Shown here: piece by piece, positions 1 through 9,450 of the stretch
Position numbering within the stretch: the first letter of the stretch is position 1
Layout: each line of letters opens with the position of its first letter
Source of the DNA: Vibrio anguillarum
GTDB taxonomy: Bacteria > Pseudomonadota > Gammaproteobacteria > Enterobacterales > Vibrionaceae
Assembly (NCBI RefSeq): GCF_001989995.2
Contig: NZ_JAHGUP010000076.1
Location: 1 to 53,639 of the forward strand
Reading direction: 5' to 3'
DNA: 53,639 nt
The notes under the pieces: generated by a model
What the model was told of the DNA's origin: nothing
Databases searched by the model: none
What the model saw: the letters and a program-made list of their open reading frames with translations, nothing else
Made by a program: the position numbers and the translations under genes

Positions 1-2
1 TT

Positions 3-18
3 TGTGTATAAGAGACAG
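3..18 (+). other. Nextera mosaic-end adapter remnant
   Basis: The bases TGTGTATAAGAGACAG equal the 3' 16 nt of the Tn5/Nextera mosaic end used in sequencing libraries. The match sits at the extreme left end of the window, where untrimmed adapter in a draft contig would be expected. It is almost certainly not genomic. The two T's before it do not continue the adapter match. Confidence 0.9.
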
Positions 19-60
19 GGTTTGCCCTTCCTTTTTGTTAATAGTTCTTACCTGTCATTT

Positions 61-1131
61 TTAGAGTTTTCGTCTTAACAACATTACGGCAACGCTGAGA
101 AACACCAAACTGGGTGCGACGGCACCAAACACTGGTGGGATACCATAAACAAGACTCAGTGGGCCGAAAAACTCACTGGAAATATAAAATGTAAAGCCTG
201 CAATCACGCCTGACAAAATCCTTGCGCCCATAGTAACGCTGCGCAATGGCCCAAAAATAAACGATAGTGCCATTAGCATCATCACAGCAATAGAAAAAGG
301 TTGAGTAATTTTACGCCACAACGCCAGATCGTACCGTGAAGCATCTTGCTCCGACGTTTTTAAATAGCTGACATAATCATACAAGCCACTCAGTGACAAC
401 TCTTCAGGCTTGACCGTGACCACTGCTAGTTTGTCTGGAGCTAATGAAGTCGTCCAACGATATTCGGGTAATGTTTGCTTTGTTATCAATACATCATCGC
501 GCATGTCGGTGATTTGAACATTTTTCATTACCCATTGATTGTCTTTATCGTAATCCACCTCTTCGGCAAAAAGGATGTTTTGCAAACTCTTATTGTTATC
601 AAAGCGCCACATATTTAAGCCATAGAGTTTGTTGTCGTCAATTTTACCAATAAAGATAAAATCATTCACATCGCGAGCCCACACACCGCTACGCACTGAA
701 ACAATACTACCGCCAGAGAGAGAAAAAGCGCGCAGATCTCGCGCCATCTTCTGCGCTTGGGGTGCTCCCCATTGGCCAAGCAAGGTGACAATGATCATTA
801 ATGGCACTGCGGTTTTTAATACCGACATACCGATATTAAGCTTAGAAAACCCCGCAGCTTGCATGACAACGAGCTCAGAACTTGATGCCAACATACCTAA
901 CCCAATCAACGCACCGAGTAAGGCGGCCATAGGAAAAAACATCTCGATATCACGAGGAATGCTCAACACCACAAACAGTAAAGCTTGCAGTAAATCGTAG
1001 CTTCCTTCCCCGACTTTTCTCAATTGCTCAACATATTTGATAATGCCGGACAAACCAACAAAGGTCGCCAGCACTAGCGAGGTTGTCGCAACAATAGTAC
1101 GGCCGACGTATAAATCTAAAATCTTAAACAC
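61..1131 (-). CDS. lptG: LPS export ABC transporter permease LptG
   Basis: Inner-membrane subunit of the LptB2FG complex that extracts lipopolysaccharide from the inner membrane and passes it to LptC/LptA. The 356-aa length fits the family. The layout is typical: hydrophobic helices at about 12-30, 55-80 and 100-120, a periplasmic beta-jellyroll region at about 130-250, then three C-terminal helices at about 275-352. The start is GTG at 1131, three bases after the lptF stop, so the two genes are one operon. The partner genes lptC, lptA and lptB lie about 28 kb away in this window. The best alternative would be LptF, but the second gene position and the sequence favour LptG. Confidence 0.95.
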   Translation of the reverse strand: MFKILDLYVGRTIVATTSLVLATFVGLSGIIKYVEQLRKVGEGSYDLLQALLFVVLSIPRDIEMFFPMAALLGALIGLGMLASSSELVVMQAAGFSKLNIGMSVLKTAVPLMIIVTLLGQWGAPQAQKMARDLRAFSLSGGSIVSVRSGVWARDVNDFIFIGKIDDNKLYGLNMWRFDNNKSLQNILFAEEVDYDKDNQWVMKNVQITDMRDDVLITKQTLPEYRWTTSLAPDKLAVVTVKPEELSLSGLYDYVSYLKTSEQDASRYDLALWRKITQPFSIAVMMLMALSFIFGPLRSVTMGARILSGVIAGFTFYISSEFFGPLSLVYGIPPVFGAVAPSLVFLSVAVMLLRRKL

Positions 1132-1134
1132 GCG

Positions 1135-2235
1135 TTATGCTGCCTTCTTTAGTCTTAGTTTATCTTTGAAGCGCCGCACTGGCACACTGTCCATGATATT
1201 CACTGAAATCGCCGCCAAAAGTAATGCAGCATTGATTGGCCACATACCGATCACCGTAGCAAGTGAGCCATCTTCAATGGCGGACTTGGTTGCGCTGATG
1301 GCCATAAAATAGGCCAAATAAATTAAGATTGCAGGTCCCATTTTCGCAAAGCGTCCTTGCCGAGGGTTAACCGCCGACAAAGGGACCACCAGCATGGTGA
1401 GTAACGGAATACAAATCACCAGAGAAATTCGCCATTGCAACTCAGCTTTCGCTCTTCGATCCGGGTTGGAAAGCAGATTAGATGTCGGTAACGCCTCCCA
1501 ATCGCGTCCTTTGGGTTTAACTTCACGCTGCCCAATTAAACCTTCGTATTCGTCAAATTTTGTGATCATATAATCAACGCGTGTTGGCACGCCTTCATAG
1601 CGAATCCCGTCATACATGGTGATCATCTGACGGCCATCACTGAGCTCTTTAACATCACCAGAATTAGAGAACATCACACTTGGAAGTATCGAATCCTTTG
1701 GTGCAAGCTGCGCAACAAACACATTATGCAGTTTTTTGTTTTCAATATTTTCGATGAAAACTACTGAGGAACCATCCGGTGTGCGTTGAAATTGTCCTTT
1801 CTGTAGCAAATCAACGCTATTTTCTGCTGCAAGCTGCTCCATTAATTGTGCTTCTTTATCTTGGCTCCAAGGCGCCAACCAGAATGCGTTAAATGCTGCA
1901 GCACCTGAAGTGATCAAAGCCAAATAGAGTGCAGCACGGATCAAAAATTTATTGCCGATGCCAGTGGCATTCATCACCGTAATTTCGCTTTCTGCGTACA
2001 AACGCCCAAAAGTCAGTAAGATGCCGATATACAAACTCAAAGGCAGCATTAATAACCCCATTGCGGGCATATTTAAACTCACAATAGATAAGATCATTCG
2101 TGCCGGAATGTCACCATCGGAAGCTTCAGCCAAAACGCGAATAAATCGTTGGCTAAGAAACACGAGAAACAGTACGAAAAAGATCGCAAATTGGCTCTTG
2201 AGTGTCTCGCGGATCAAATATCTAACAATAATCAC
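1135..2235 (-). CDS. lptF: LPS export ABC transporter permease LptF
   Basis: Second permease half of LptB2FG, first gene of the lptFG operon. The 366-aa protein has paired N-terminal helices (about 15-35 and 55-80), a third at about 100-120, a large periplasmic domain (about 125-265) and C-terminal helices (about 270-350). Translation starts at GTG 2235, with AGGTAA a few bases upstream. It is divergent from pepA across about 190 bp, the arrangement usual in gammaproteobacteria. The products work with LptB, encoded at 29844-30569. Confidence 0.95.
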   Translation of the reverse strand: MIIVRYLIRETLKSQFAIFFVLFLVFLSQRFIRVLAEASDGDIPARMILSIVSLNMPAMGLLMLPLSLYIGILLTFGRLYAESEITVMNATGIGNKFLIRAALYLALITSGAAAFNAFWLAPWSQDKEAQLMEQLAAENSVDLLQKGQFQRTPDGSSVVFIENIENKKLHNVFVAQLAPKDSILPSVMFSNSGDVKELSDGRQMITMYDGIRYEGVPTRVDYMITKFDEYEGLIGQREVKPKGRDWEALPTSNLLSNPDRRAKAELQWRISLVICIPLLTMLVVPLSAVNPRQGRFAKMGPAILIYLAYFMAISATKSAIEDGSLATVIGMWPINAALLLAAISVNIMDSVPVRRFKDKLRLKKAA

Positions 2236-2424
2236 GCTGAAATTACCTATACAAAACTTGTTTTTTTGATTGAATCACTATAATTTCCCGTTGAACCTTT
2301 TATTTTTAAAATTTTCACTAACTGTTAGGCGTTCAATTAAAAGTAGATCCAAACTCGGATTCAACCACTAAGAGCGCATTATCTAACATTTAGTTCTATT
2401 TGTCTTCAGGATGTAGGAGTACGC
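2236..2424. promoter_or_regulatory. Divergent lptF / pepA intergenic region
   Basis: 189 bp separating the divergent genes lptF and pepA, which must contain promoters for both. It is A/T-rich around 2270-2345. I could not assign -35/-10 pairs or an operator confidently. Confidence 0.4.
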
Positions 2425-3933
2425 ATGGAGTTCAGTGTAAAAAGTGGCAGTCCAGAGAAACAACGTAGCGCATGTATCGTTGTTGGAGTGTTCGAACCAC
2501 GCCGCCTTTCTCCAGTAGCAGAGCAGCTTGATAAAATCAGCGACGGCTATATTAGTTCACTACTTCGCCGTGGTGATCTCGAGGGTAAACCCGGCCAGAT
2601 GCTACTGCTGCATCAAGTCCCTGGTGTTCTGTCTGAACGCGTTTTACTGGTAGGTTGTGGTAAAGAGCGCGAATTAGGCGAACGTCAGTACAAAGAAATC
2701 ATTCAAAAAACCATCAGCACACTGAACGAAACGGGTTCAATGGAAGCCGTATGTTTTCTGACTGAACTACACGTTAAAGGCCGCGATACTTATTGGAAAG
2801 TACGCCAAGCGGTTGAAGCAACGAAAGATGGTCTGTACACCTTTGATCAATTCAAGAGCGTAAAACCTGAGACTCGCCGCCCACTACGCAAACTTGTTTT
2901 TAACGTACCGACTCGCCGTGAGCTTAACTTAGGTGAGCGCGCGATTACACACGGCCTTGCGATTGCATCCGGTGTGAAAGCGTCGAAAGATCTTGGCAAT
3001 ATGCCACCAAACATTGCCAACCCAGCTTATCTTGCATCTCAAGCGCGCCGCTTAGCGGACGACTATGAGAGCGTCACCACCAAAATCATTGGTGAAGAAG
3101 AGATGGAAAAGTTGGGCATGACCTCTTACCTCGCTGTCGGTCGTGGCTCAAAAAATGAGTCGATGATGTCGGTCATTGAGTACAAAGGCAACCCAGATCC
3201 AGATGCAAAACCCATTGTGTTGGTGGGTAAAGGCCTAACGTTTGATTCCGGCGGTATTTCATTAAAACCAGGCGAAGGCATGGATGAAATGAAGTATGAC
3301 ATGTGCGGTGCGGCGTCAGTCTTTGGCGCAATGAAAGCATTGGCTAAATTGAAATTGCCATTAAATGTCGTGGGTATCTTAGCCGGCTGTGAAAACATGC
3401 CAGGCAGCAATGCCTATCGCCCTGGTGACATTCTCACGACTATGTCTGGCCAAACGGTTGAAGTACTCAATACCGATGCCGAAGGTCGCTTAGTGCTATG
3501 TGATGCACTCACTTACGTTGAGCGTTTTGAACCCGATTGCGTGGTAGATGTGGCGACACTAACTGGCGCTTGTGTGATTGCATTAGGTCACCACATCAGT
3601 GGCGTGGTTTCAAACCACAACCCATTGGCGCATGAATTGGTTAATGCTTCCGAACAAGCAAGCGATCGCGCATGGCGTCTACCAATGGCCGACGAGTACC
3701 ACGAGCAGCTAAAGAGCCCATTTGCTGATATGGCAAATATCGGTGGTCGCCCTGGTGGTACGATTACCGCTGGCTGCTTCTTATCTAAATTTGCTAAGAA
3801 ATATAACTGGGCGCATTTGGATATTGCTGGCACCGCGTGGAAGTCAGGTGCAGCAAAAGGATCAACAGGTCGTCCCGTCTCATTGCTCGTCCAGTTCTTA
3901 TTGAACCGCAGCGGCCAAGAGTCTGAGGAATAA
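2425..3933 (+). CDS. pepA: Leucyl aminopeptidase PepA (M17)
   Basis: Dinuclear-metal cytosolic aminopeptidase that removes N-terminal residues, preferring Leu. In E. coli the same protein (XerA/CarP) binds DNA as an accessory factor in plasmid recombination and represses carAB. The 502-aa length is standard. The M17 signature NTDAEGRL lies at about 349-356, and the metal-binding segment [11 protein letters not shown] is at about 268-278. The N-terminal third is the divergent DNA-binding/regulatory domain. The ATG at 2425 follows GTAGGAG. A strong terminator follows at 3946, and holC comes next, as in other gammaproteobacteria. Confidence 0.97.
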   Translation: MEFSVKSGSPEKQRSACIVVGVFEPRRLSPVAEQLDKISDGYISSLLRRGDLEGKPGQMLLLHQVPGVLSERVLLVGCGKERELGERQYKEIIQKTISTLNETGSMEAVCFLTELHVKGRDTYWKVRQAVEATKDGLYTFDQFKSVKPETRRPLRKLVFNVPTRRELNLGERAITHGLAIASGVKASKDLGNMPPNIANPAYLASQARRLADDYESVTTKIIGEEEMEKLGMTSYLAVGRGSKNESMMSVIEYKGNPDPDAKPIVLVGKGLTFDSGGISLKPGEGMDEMKYDMCGAASVFGAMKALAKLKLPLNVVGILAGCENMPGSNAYRPGDILTTMSGQTVEVLNTDAEGRLVLCDALTYVERFEPDCVVDVATLTGACVIALGHHISGVVSNHNPLAHELVNASEQASDRAWRLPMADEYHEQLKSPFADMANIGGRPGGTITAGCFLSKFAKKYNWAHLDIAGTAWKSGAAKGSTGRPVSLLVQFLLNRSGQESEE

Positions 3934-3945
3934 CCTCAAAATGTG

Positions 3946-3969
3946 AAAAGGGCCGCAAGGCCCTTTTTT
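3946..3969 (+). terminator. Rho-independent terminator after pepA
   Basis: The perfect stem AAAAGGGCC / GGCCCTTTT, with loop GCAA, runs into a T tract 13 bp after the pepA stop. holC starts 31 bp downstream, so it probably relies on read-through or its own promoter. Confidence 0.9.
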
Positions 3970-4000
3970 GTTGATGAGCGATTAGATAGTAGGTGACAAC

Positions 4001-4450
4001 ATGCAGCGAGCCACCTTTTACATTGTGAACGAAGAAAGCCCTCAGGCAACACTGGCAGGCTTTGAGCAATATGTCCTATTTCTGGCTCATCACTTCGCCA
4101 AACAAGGGGCAAAAATTTATCTGCATTGTGATGATAAAACTCACGCTGAACAGTTTGCCGAACATTTATGGCAAGTGCCTGCAGAACAGTTTGTCGCGCA
4201 CAATCTGGTGGGTGAAGGCCCGAAATACTCAACTCATATTGAGATTGGCTACGCCAACGTCAAACCCAATTGGAATCGTCAACTGGTAATAAATGTGGCG
4301 GATAATCATACAACCTTTGCGAACGCCTTTGCTGAGGTGGTAGACTTCGTCCCCTGCGAAGAAAAAGCAAAGCAACGAGCACGCGAAAGGTATAAAATCT
4401 ACCGTCAAGCTGGCTACCAATTGCAAACAATCGAGATCCAACATCCATAG
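4001..4450 (+). CDS. holC: DNA polymerase III chi subunit HolC
   Basis: Chi subunit of the Pol III clamp loader, which pairs with psi (HolD) and binds SSB during primer hand-off. The 149-aa protein has the expected single alpha/beta domain. Its N-terminus (ATFYIV, then a helix containing FEQYVLFLAHHFAKQGAKIYLHC) resembles E. coli chi. The ATG at 4001 follows TAGGTGA. Its place between pepA and valS is the conserved gammaproteobacterial order, which supports the call despite the short, weakly conserved family. Confidence 0.93.
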   Translation: MQRATFYIVNEESPQATLAGFEQYVLFLAHHFAKQGAKIYLHCDDKTHAEQFAEHLWQVPAEQFVAHNLVGEGPKYSTHIEIGYANVKPNWNRQLVINVADNHTTFANAFAEVVDFVPCEEKAKQRARERYKIYRQAGYQLQTIEIQHP

Positions 4451-4544
4451 GTCAAACCTTATAGTTAAGGCGATCTTTAACAAGATCCTTCACTTATGAA
4501 GTTTGACTAAGATTAACCATTCACAGTATCCATTTAAGAGCACT

Positions 4545-7406
4545 ATGGAAAAGACATATAACCCAACAGCAATCGAACAAGCTCTGTATCAGACTTGGGA
4601 AGAGAACGGCTACTTTAAGCCTCACGGTGATACATCAAAAGAAGCGTACAGCATCATGATCCCACCGCCGAACGTCACTGGTAGCCTTCATATGGGTCAC
4701 GCATTCCAAGACACCATTATGGATACTTTGATCCGCTGCGAACGCATGAAAGGCAAAAATACCTTATGGCAAGTGGGTACAGACCACGCCGGTATTGCTA
4801 CCCAAATGGTGGTTGAACGTAAAATTGCTGCTGAAGAAGGCAAAACCAAGCATGACTACGGTCGCGAAGCGTTTATCGACAAAATTTGGGAGTGGAAAGG
4901 CGAATCAGGTGGCACCATCACTAAACAGCTTCGCCGCCTTGGCGCATCGGTAGACTGGGATCGTGAACGATTCACTATGGATGCGGGCCTATCCAATGCA
5001 GTTCAAGAAGTGTTTGTTCGCCTTTACCAAGAAGATTTACTCTACCGTGGTAAACGTCTTGTGAACTGGGATCCAAAACTGCACACTGCAATTTCTGATC
5101 TAGAAGTAGAAAACAAAGACGTCAAAGGTCACATGTGGCACTTCCGTTACCCACTGGCTGACGGCGTAAAAACAGCAGACGGTAAAGACTACATTGTTGT
5201 TGCGACCACTCGTCCTGAAACCATGCTGGGTGACACAGGTGTAGCGGTTAACCCTGAAGATCCACGCTACCAAGCTCTGATCGGCAAAGAGATCATGTTG
5301 CCAATCGTCAATCGCCGCATTTCTATCGTAGGCGATGAGCACGCCGACATGGAAAAAGGCACAGGCTGTGTGAAGATCACCCCTGCTCACGACTTCAATG
5401 ACTATGAAGTCGGTAAGCGCCACCAACTGCCGATGATCAACATTTTCACCTTTGATGCCAACATTCGTGACGCCGCCGAAGTGTTCAACACCAATGGTGA
5501 ACCAAGTGACGCTTACAGCAGCGATCTACCTGCTAAATACCAAGGCATGGAGCGCTTTGCGGCACGTAAAGCCATCGTAGCTGAATTTGAAGCTCTCGGC
5601 CTGCTTGAAGAAATCAAAGATCACGACCTCACCATTCCTTACGGTGACCGTGGTGGTGTGGTTATCGAACCGATGCTGACCGACCAATGGTACGTACGCA
5701 CAGCGCCACTAGCGGAAGTCGCAACCAAAGCCGTTGAAGATGGCGAGATTCAATTTGTGCCTAAGCAGTACGAAAACATGTACTTCTCATGGATGCGTGA
5801 CGTGCAAGATTGGTGTATCTCACGCCAACTTTGGTGGGGTCATCGTATTCCTGCTTGGTATGACAACGACGGCAACGTTTATGTCGGCCGTAGCGAAGAA
5901 GAAGTGCGCGAACAAAACAACCTAGCACCAGTGGTGGTACTGCGCCAAGATGATGATGTATTGGACACTTGGTTCTCCTCTGCTCTTTGGACTTTTGGTA
6001 CACAAGGCTGGCCAGAAAACACTGAGGCACTAAAAACATTCCACCCGTCTGACGTTCTTGTTACTGGTTTCGACATCATCTTCTTCTGGGTTGCACGCAT
6101 GATCATGATGACCATGCACTTCTGTAAAGATGAGAATGGTAAACCACAAGTGCCATTTAAAACTGTTTATGTCACAGGCCTTATCCGTGATGAAAACGGC
6201 GACAAAATGTCAAAATCTAAAGGCAACGTGCTTGATCCTATCGACATGATCGATGGTATTGATCTTGAGTCTCTGGTTGAAAAACGTTGTGGCAACATGA
6301 TGCAGCCACAGCTTGCAGCCAAGATCGAGAAAAATACACGTAAAACCTTTGAAAATGGTATCGAACCTTATGGAACCGACGCACTGCGTTTCACGCTAGC
6401 AGCGATGGCTTCAACCGGTCGTGATATCAACTGGGACATGAAACGCCTAGAAGGTTACCGCAACTTCTGTAACAAACTCTGGAACGCGAGCCGTTACGTG
6501 TTGATGAATACCGAAGATCTCGATTGTGGCTTTAACGCAGGTAGCGAGCTTGAGTATTCGTTAGCCGATAAATGGATCGAGTCTCAATTTGAATTGACGG
6601 CTAAAGAGTTCAACAACCATATCAACAACTTCCGTTTAGATATGGCGGCAAATACCCTTTACGAATTCATCTGGAACCAATTCTGCGACTGGTACTTAGA
6701 GCTGACTAAACCCGTATTATGGAAAGGCAGTGAAGCGCAGCAACGTGCAACACGCCGTACATTAATTACGGTATTAGAGAAAACATTACGCCTCGCGCAC
6801 CCAGTGATCCCATATATCACTGAAACCATTTGGCAAAGCATTAAGCCATTAGTGGACGGCGTTGAAGGTAACACCATCATGCTGCAAGCGCTGCCTCAGT
6901 ACGATGAAGCGAACTTCAACCAAGCGGCGCTGGATGATATCGAATGGGTGAAAGCCTTTATTACTAGCATTCGCAACCTACGTGCCGAGTACGATATCAA
7001 CCCAGGCAAACCTCTTAACGTGATGCTAAAAGCCGCCAACAAGCAAGAAGTGGCACGTTTAGAAGCGAACAAAGCGGTACTGTTGTCACTGGCTAAACTG
7101 GAGGCACTACGCGTTCTTGAAGAGGGTGAAGAGACTCCCGCTTGTGCAACGGCGCTGGTTGGTCAATCTGAACTGATGATCCCAATGGCTGGTTTGATTG
7201 ATAAAGATGCGGAGCTAGAGCGCTTAGCAAAAGAGATTGCTAAAACTCAAGGCGAAATCAAACGCATTGAAGGCAAACTCAATAACCAAGGGTTCGTCGC
7301 TAAAGCACCCGAAGCCGTTGTCGCTATCGAGCGTCAAAAGCTGAATGGCTATCAAGATACCTTGGTTAAACTGGAAGAACAGAAAGCGACCATAGCCGCG
7401 CTATAA
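4545..7406 (+). CDS. valS: Valyl-tRNA synthetase
   Basis: Class Ia synthetase that charges tRNA-Val and hydrolyses Thr-tRNA-Val in its CP1 editing domain. HMGH (the HIGH box) is at 49-52 and KMSKS at 554-558. An anticodon-binding domain follows, then a C-terminal coiled coil (about 885-950) rich in K/E/Q. I chose ATG 4545 (953 aa). The same frame extends to a TTG at 4503, but that adds 14 residues outside the family's usual start, and the purine-rich stretch before 4545 is a better ribosome site. A terminator follows at 7426. Confidence 0.97.
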   Translation: MEKTYNPTAIEQALYQTWEENGYFKPHGDTSKEAYSIMIPPPNVTGSLHMGHAFQDTIMDTLIRCERMKGKNTLWQVGTDHAGIATQMVVERKIAAEEGKTKHDYGREAFIDKIWEWKGESGGTITKQLRRLGASVDWDRERFTMDAGLSNAVQEVFVRLYQEDLLYRGKRLVNWDPKLHTAISDLEVENKDVKGHMWHFRYPLADGVKTADGKDYIVVATTRPETMLGDTGVAVNPEDPRYQALIGKEIMLPIVNRRISIVGDEHADMEKGTGCVKITPAHDFNDYEVGKRHQLPMINIFTFDANIRDAAEVFNTNGEPSDAYSSDLPAKYQGMERFAARKAIVAEFEALGLLEEIKDHDLTIPYGDRGGVVIEPMLTDQWYVRTAPLAEVATKAVEDGEIQFVPKQYENMYFSWMRDVQDWCISRQLWWGHRIPAWYDNDGNVYVGRSEEEVREQNNLAPVVVLRQDDDVLDTWFSSALWTFGTQGWPENTEALKTFHPSDVLVTGFDIIFFWVARMIMMTMHFCKDENGKPQVPFKTVYVTGLIRDENGDKMSKSKGNVLDPIDMIDGIDLESLVEKRCGNMMQPQLAAKIEKNTRKTFENGIEPYGTDALRFTLAAMASTGRDINWDMKRLEGYRNFCNKLWNASRYVLMNTEDLDCGFNAGSELEYSLADKWIESQFELTAKEFNNHINNFRLDMAANTLYEFIWNQFCDWYLELTKPVLWKGSEAQQRATRRTLITVLEKTLRLAHPVIPYITETIWQSIKPLVDGVEGNTIMLQALPQYDEANFNQAALDDIEWVKAFITSIRNLRAEYDINPGKPLNVMLKAANKQEVARLEANKAVLLSLAKLEALRVLEEGEETPACATALVGQSELMIPMAGLIDKDAELERLAKEIAKTQGEIKRIEGKLNNQGFVAKAPEAVVAIERQKLNGYQDTLVKLEEQKATIAAL

Positions 7407-7425
7407 TCGCGATTGCGTTACCATT

Positions 7426-7458
7426 AAAAAGGTCGGTGTGAAAATACCGACCTTTTTT
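7426..7458 (+). terminator. Terminator between valS and the dehydrogenase gene
   Basis: The inverted repeat AAAAAGGTCGGT / ACCGACCTTTTTT encloses an 8-nt loop. It has A and T tracts on both sides, so it can serve valS on plus and the convergent dehydrogenase gene on minus. Confidence 0.9.
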
Positions 7459-7472
7459 ATTTATTCACGCCA

Positions 7473-8435
7473 TCAGCAGACGCGATTTTTGTGCTCTCCA
7501 CGCTCAAACGCGGCAATGTTATCCATCAAAATCGTTGCCAATTGTGAAATAGCTGAGTCACTACCCCATGCCACGTGTGGTGTGAGCAACAAATTTGGCA
7601 AATCCATATTGGCTAGTAAGGGATTTGTTTTGTCCGCTGGTTCTCGACTGAATACATCCACTCCAGCGCCAGCAATTTGCCCAGATTTCAATGCTGTCAC
7701 AAGTGCTTGCTCATCAACCAAACCACCACGGCCTGCGTTAATCAACAATGCATTAGGCTTCATCATCTTTAATTCGTTCTCACCTATCAGGTTTCGGGTT
7801 TGCTCGCTCAATGGGCAATGTAAACTCACAACATCCGCCTCCGCTAACATTTGTTCAAAGGGCATAAAACCTTGTCGGCATAACTTGGCCCCCTTTCGTT
7901 CAGAAAATATCACCTGCATGCCTATCGCTCGTGCTAACGTTGCAGTTGCCTGTCCGAGCGCGCCACTCCCCACAATACCAAGCGTTGAACCTGCAACATC
8001 CCCTATCGGATGAGTAAAAAAGCAAAATTGTTGATTGCGCTGCCACTCACCATTGGCAATATCTTGATGATAAGCAAACAGGTGACGCCTTAAGGCATAA
8101 ATCATCCCAACGACATGTTCCGGAACAGAACGGGTGGCGTAGCCTTGAACATTCACCAGTGCGATGCCTGCTTCACGACAGTAATCGATATCGACATTAT
8201 TGACGCCTGTGGCCGACACAGCAATCAAGCGCAATTTCGGACATTGTGAGAGTAGCGCCCTATCCAGCACCACTTTATTGGTGATTACGATATCGGCTTG
8301 AGATAGGCGATCGAGCGCTTGTTCGGCAGAAGTAAAGTCAAACTCAAGCCAATGATGAGCAAAAGGTAAGCTCGGCAATCGAATATAAGCAGGGATTGTG
8401 GCCCTATCGAGAAAGACAACCGTGGGTAGTGACAT
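7473..8435 (-). CDS. D-2-hydroxyacid dehydrogenase (NAD(P)-dependent)
   Basis: Member of the D-isomer 2-hydroxyacid dehydrogenase family (glycerate/hydroxypyruvate reductase-like). It should interconvert a 2-oxoacid and a D-2-hydroxyacid; the substrate cannot be read from sequence. The 320-aa protein carries the dinucleotide motif GSGALG at 156-161. The catalytic triad is visible as Arg236 (NAGRGG), Glu265 (SREPA) and His287 (LTPHVAW). After the second Rossmann strand the sequence is FSERKG rather than an acidic residue, which may favour NADP(H); this is inference. The stop lies just past the shared valS terminator. rluA lies upstream on the same strand (30-bp gap). Confidence 0.9.
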   Translation of the reverse strand: MSLPTVVFLDRATIPAYIRLPSLPFAHHWLEFDFTSAEQALDRLSQADIVITNKVVLDRALLSQCPKLRLIAVSATGVNNVDIDYCREAGIALVNVQGYATRSVPEHVVGMIYALRRHLFAYHQDIANGEWQRNQQFCFFTHPIGDVAGSTLGIVGSGALGQATATLARAIGMQVIFSERKGAKLCRQGFMPFEQMLAEADVVSLHCPLSEQTRNLIGENELKMMKPNALLINAGRGGLVDEQALVTALKSGQIAGAGVDVFSREPADKTNPLLANMDLPNLLLTPHVAWGSDSAISQLATILMDNIAAFERGEHKNRVC

Positions 8436-8464
8436 ATCAGCTCCTTGTCGCCACCCACATCACA

Positions 8465-9202
8465 CTAAGGTCGGGGCAACGTTTTGTAATCTGGTAATTT
8501 TCGCTCAGGATCAAAGTGTTGCAAAATTTGCTCTTGTGCTTCGGGATAAAAATCACAGCCGACAAAAATATTGCGCAGCCAATGACTCTTTGGGTGATAA
8601 AAACTGAGCTCTGCGGCATGCAATGCTAAACGATCGGAAAAATCTTGCGCTTCTTGCGGGGCATAAAACTCATCACCCACAATCGGATACCCCAAAGCTT
8701 GCATGTGCACACGTAATTGATGCGAACGGCCAGTCACAGGAAAAAGACGGACAATTGTCGTTTTTTCTTCTCTTTTCGCTACTTGATATAAAGTTTTTGA
8801 TGGTTTCCCATCTTCAAAGCAGACTTTCTGTTTAGGCCGATTTGGCCAATCGCAAATCAGGGGTAACTCAACCACCCCCTCGTCAAGCTCCATTACACCC
8901 CACACGCGAGCGTAATAAATTTTATGCGTTAAACGGTATTGAAACTGCTTTTTCAATGCCCCTTCCGCGTATTTATTTTTTGCCAGCACCATCAAGCCAG
9001 AAGTCGACATATCCAAACGATGCACAACTTGGATCTCTGGATATTGCTCAGCCAAACGACTCCACATACTGTCGTGATGCTCAGGCAAGCGTCCTGGAAC
9101 CGACAGCAGACCTGAAGGTTTATTCACCGCGAGAATCTGATCATCTTCATAGACAATATCAATCCAAGGATCTGTGGGCGGCGTGTATTCAAGCATAGCC
9201 AT
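8465..9202 (-). CDS. rluA: RluA-type pseudouridine synthase
   Basis: Likely the dual-specificity enzyme that makes pseudouridine 746 in 23S rRNA and 32 in several tRNAs. The HRLD motif places the catalytic Asp at residue 64, the same number as in E. coli RluA. Long identical stretches recalled from RluA include NKPSGLLSVPGRL (27-39) and PLICDWPNRPKQKVC. The 245-aa length is slightly above E. coli's 219, the excess being at the C-terminus. The start is ATG 9202 after GGAGAAACC. The gene is co-directional with the dehydrogenase gene and may share its transcript. Confidence 0.92.
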   Translation of the reverse strand: MAMLEYTPPTDPWIDIVYEDDQILAVNKPSGLLSVPGRLPEHHDSMWSRLAEQYPEIQVVHRLDMSTSGLMVLAKNKYAEGALKKQFQYRLTHKIYYARVWGVMELDEGVVELPLICDWPNRPKQKVCFEDGKPSKTLYQVAKREEKTTIVRLFPVTGRSHQLRVHMQALGYPIVGDEFYAPQEAQDFSDRLALHAAELSFYHPKSHWLRNIFVGCDFYPEAQEQILQHFDPERKLPDYKTLPRP

Positions 9203-9450
9203 CGAAGGTTTCTCCTAAAAAAATCGGCGCATTATAACAACCTCTCCGCCAAGCCAATAGAGAAGAGTCATCTTAGTTTCGTTAAATCATGAAATCGTCA
9301 GTAAGTTAGCCTTGCTTAGAAATATCACTTGAAATGTAACTTAAAATTGACAGATTAACTGGGTGTGATATTGATTGATGAGCTTGACATTAAAGTCAGC
9401 TTCAAAATCAAAAATTATAAATAACACAACATCAAGTCTAAGGAACAAGA
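9203..9450. promoter_or_regulatory. Intergenic region with candidate promoter for the Nramp-like gene
   Basis: 248 bp between the divergent rluA and the Nramp-like transporter gene. A plausible sigma-70 promoter on plus is TTGACA at 9347-9352 with TATTGA at 9369-9374, spacing 16. A second TTGACA occurs at 9383-9388 but lacks a well-spaced -10. AAGGA lies just before the ATG at 9451. I see no Fur, MntR or Zur-like palindrome here. Confidence 0.4.

Noticed and set aside
4503..4544. Upstream TTG start for valS
   Set aside because: It adds 14 residues absent from the family as I recall it. The ATG at 4545 has a better upstream sequence and matches the usual start MEKTYNP.
7438..8013. 191-codon open frame on plus opposite the dehydrogenase gene
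   Set aside because: It is antisense to a clear family member, begins inside the valS terminator, and its translation shows no domain or credible ribosome site.
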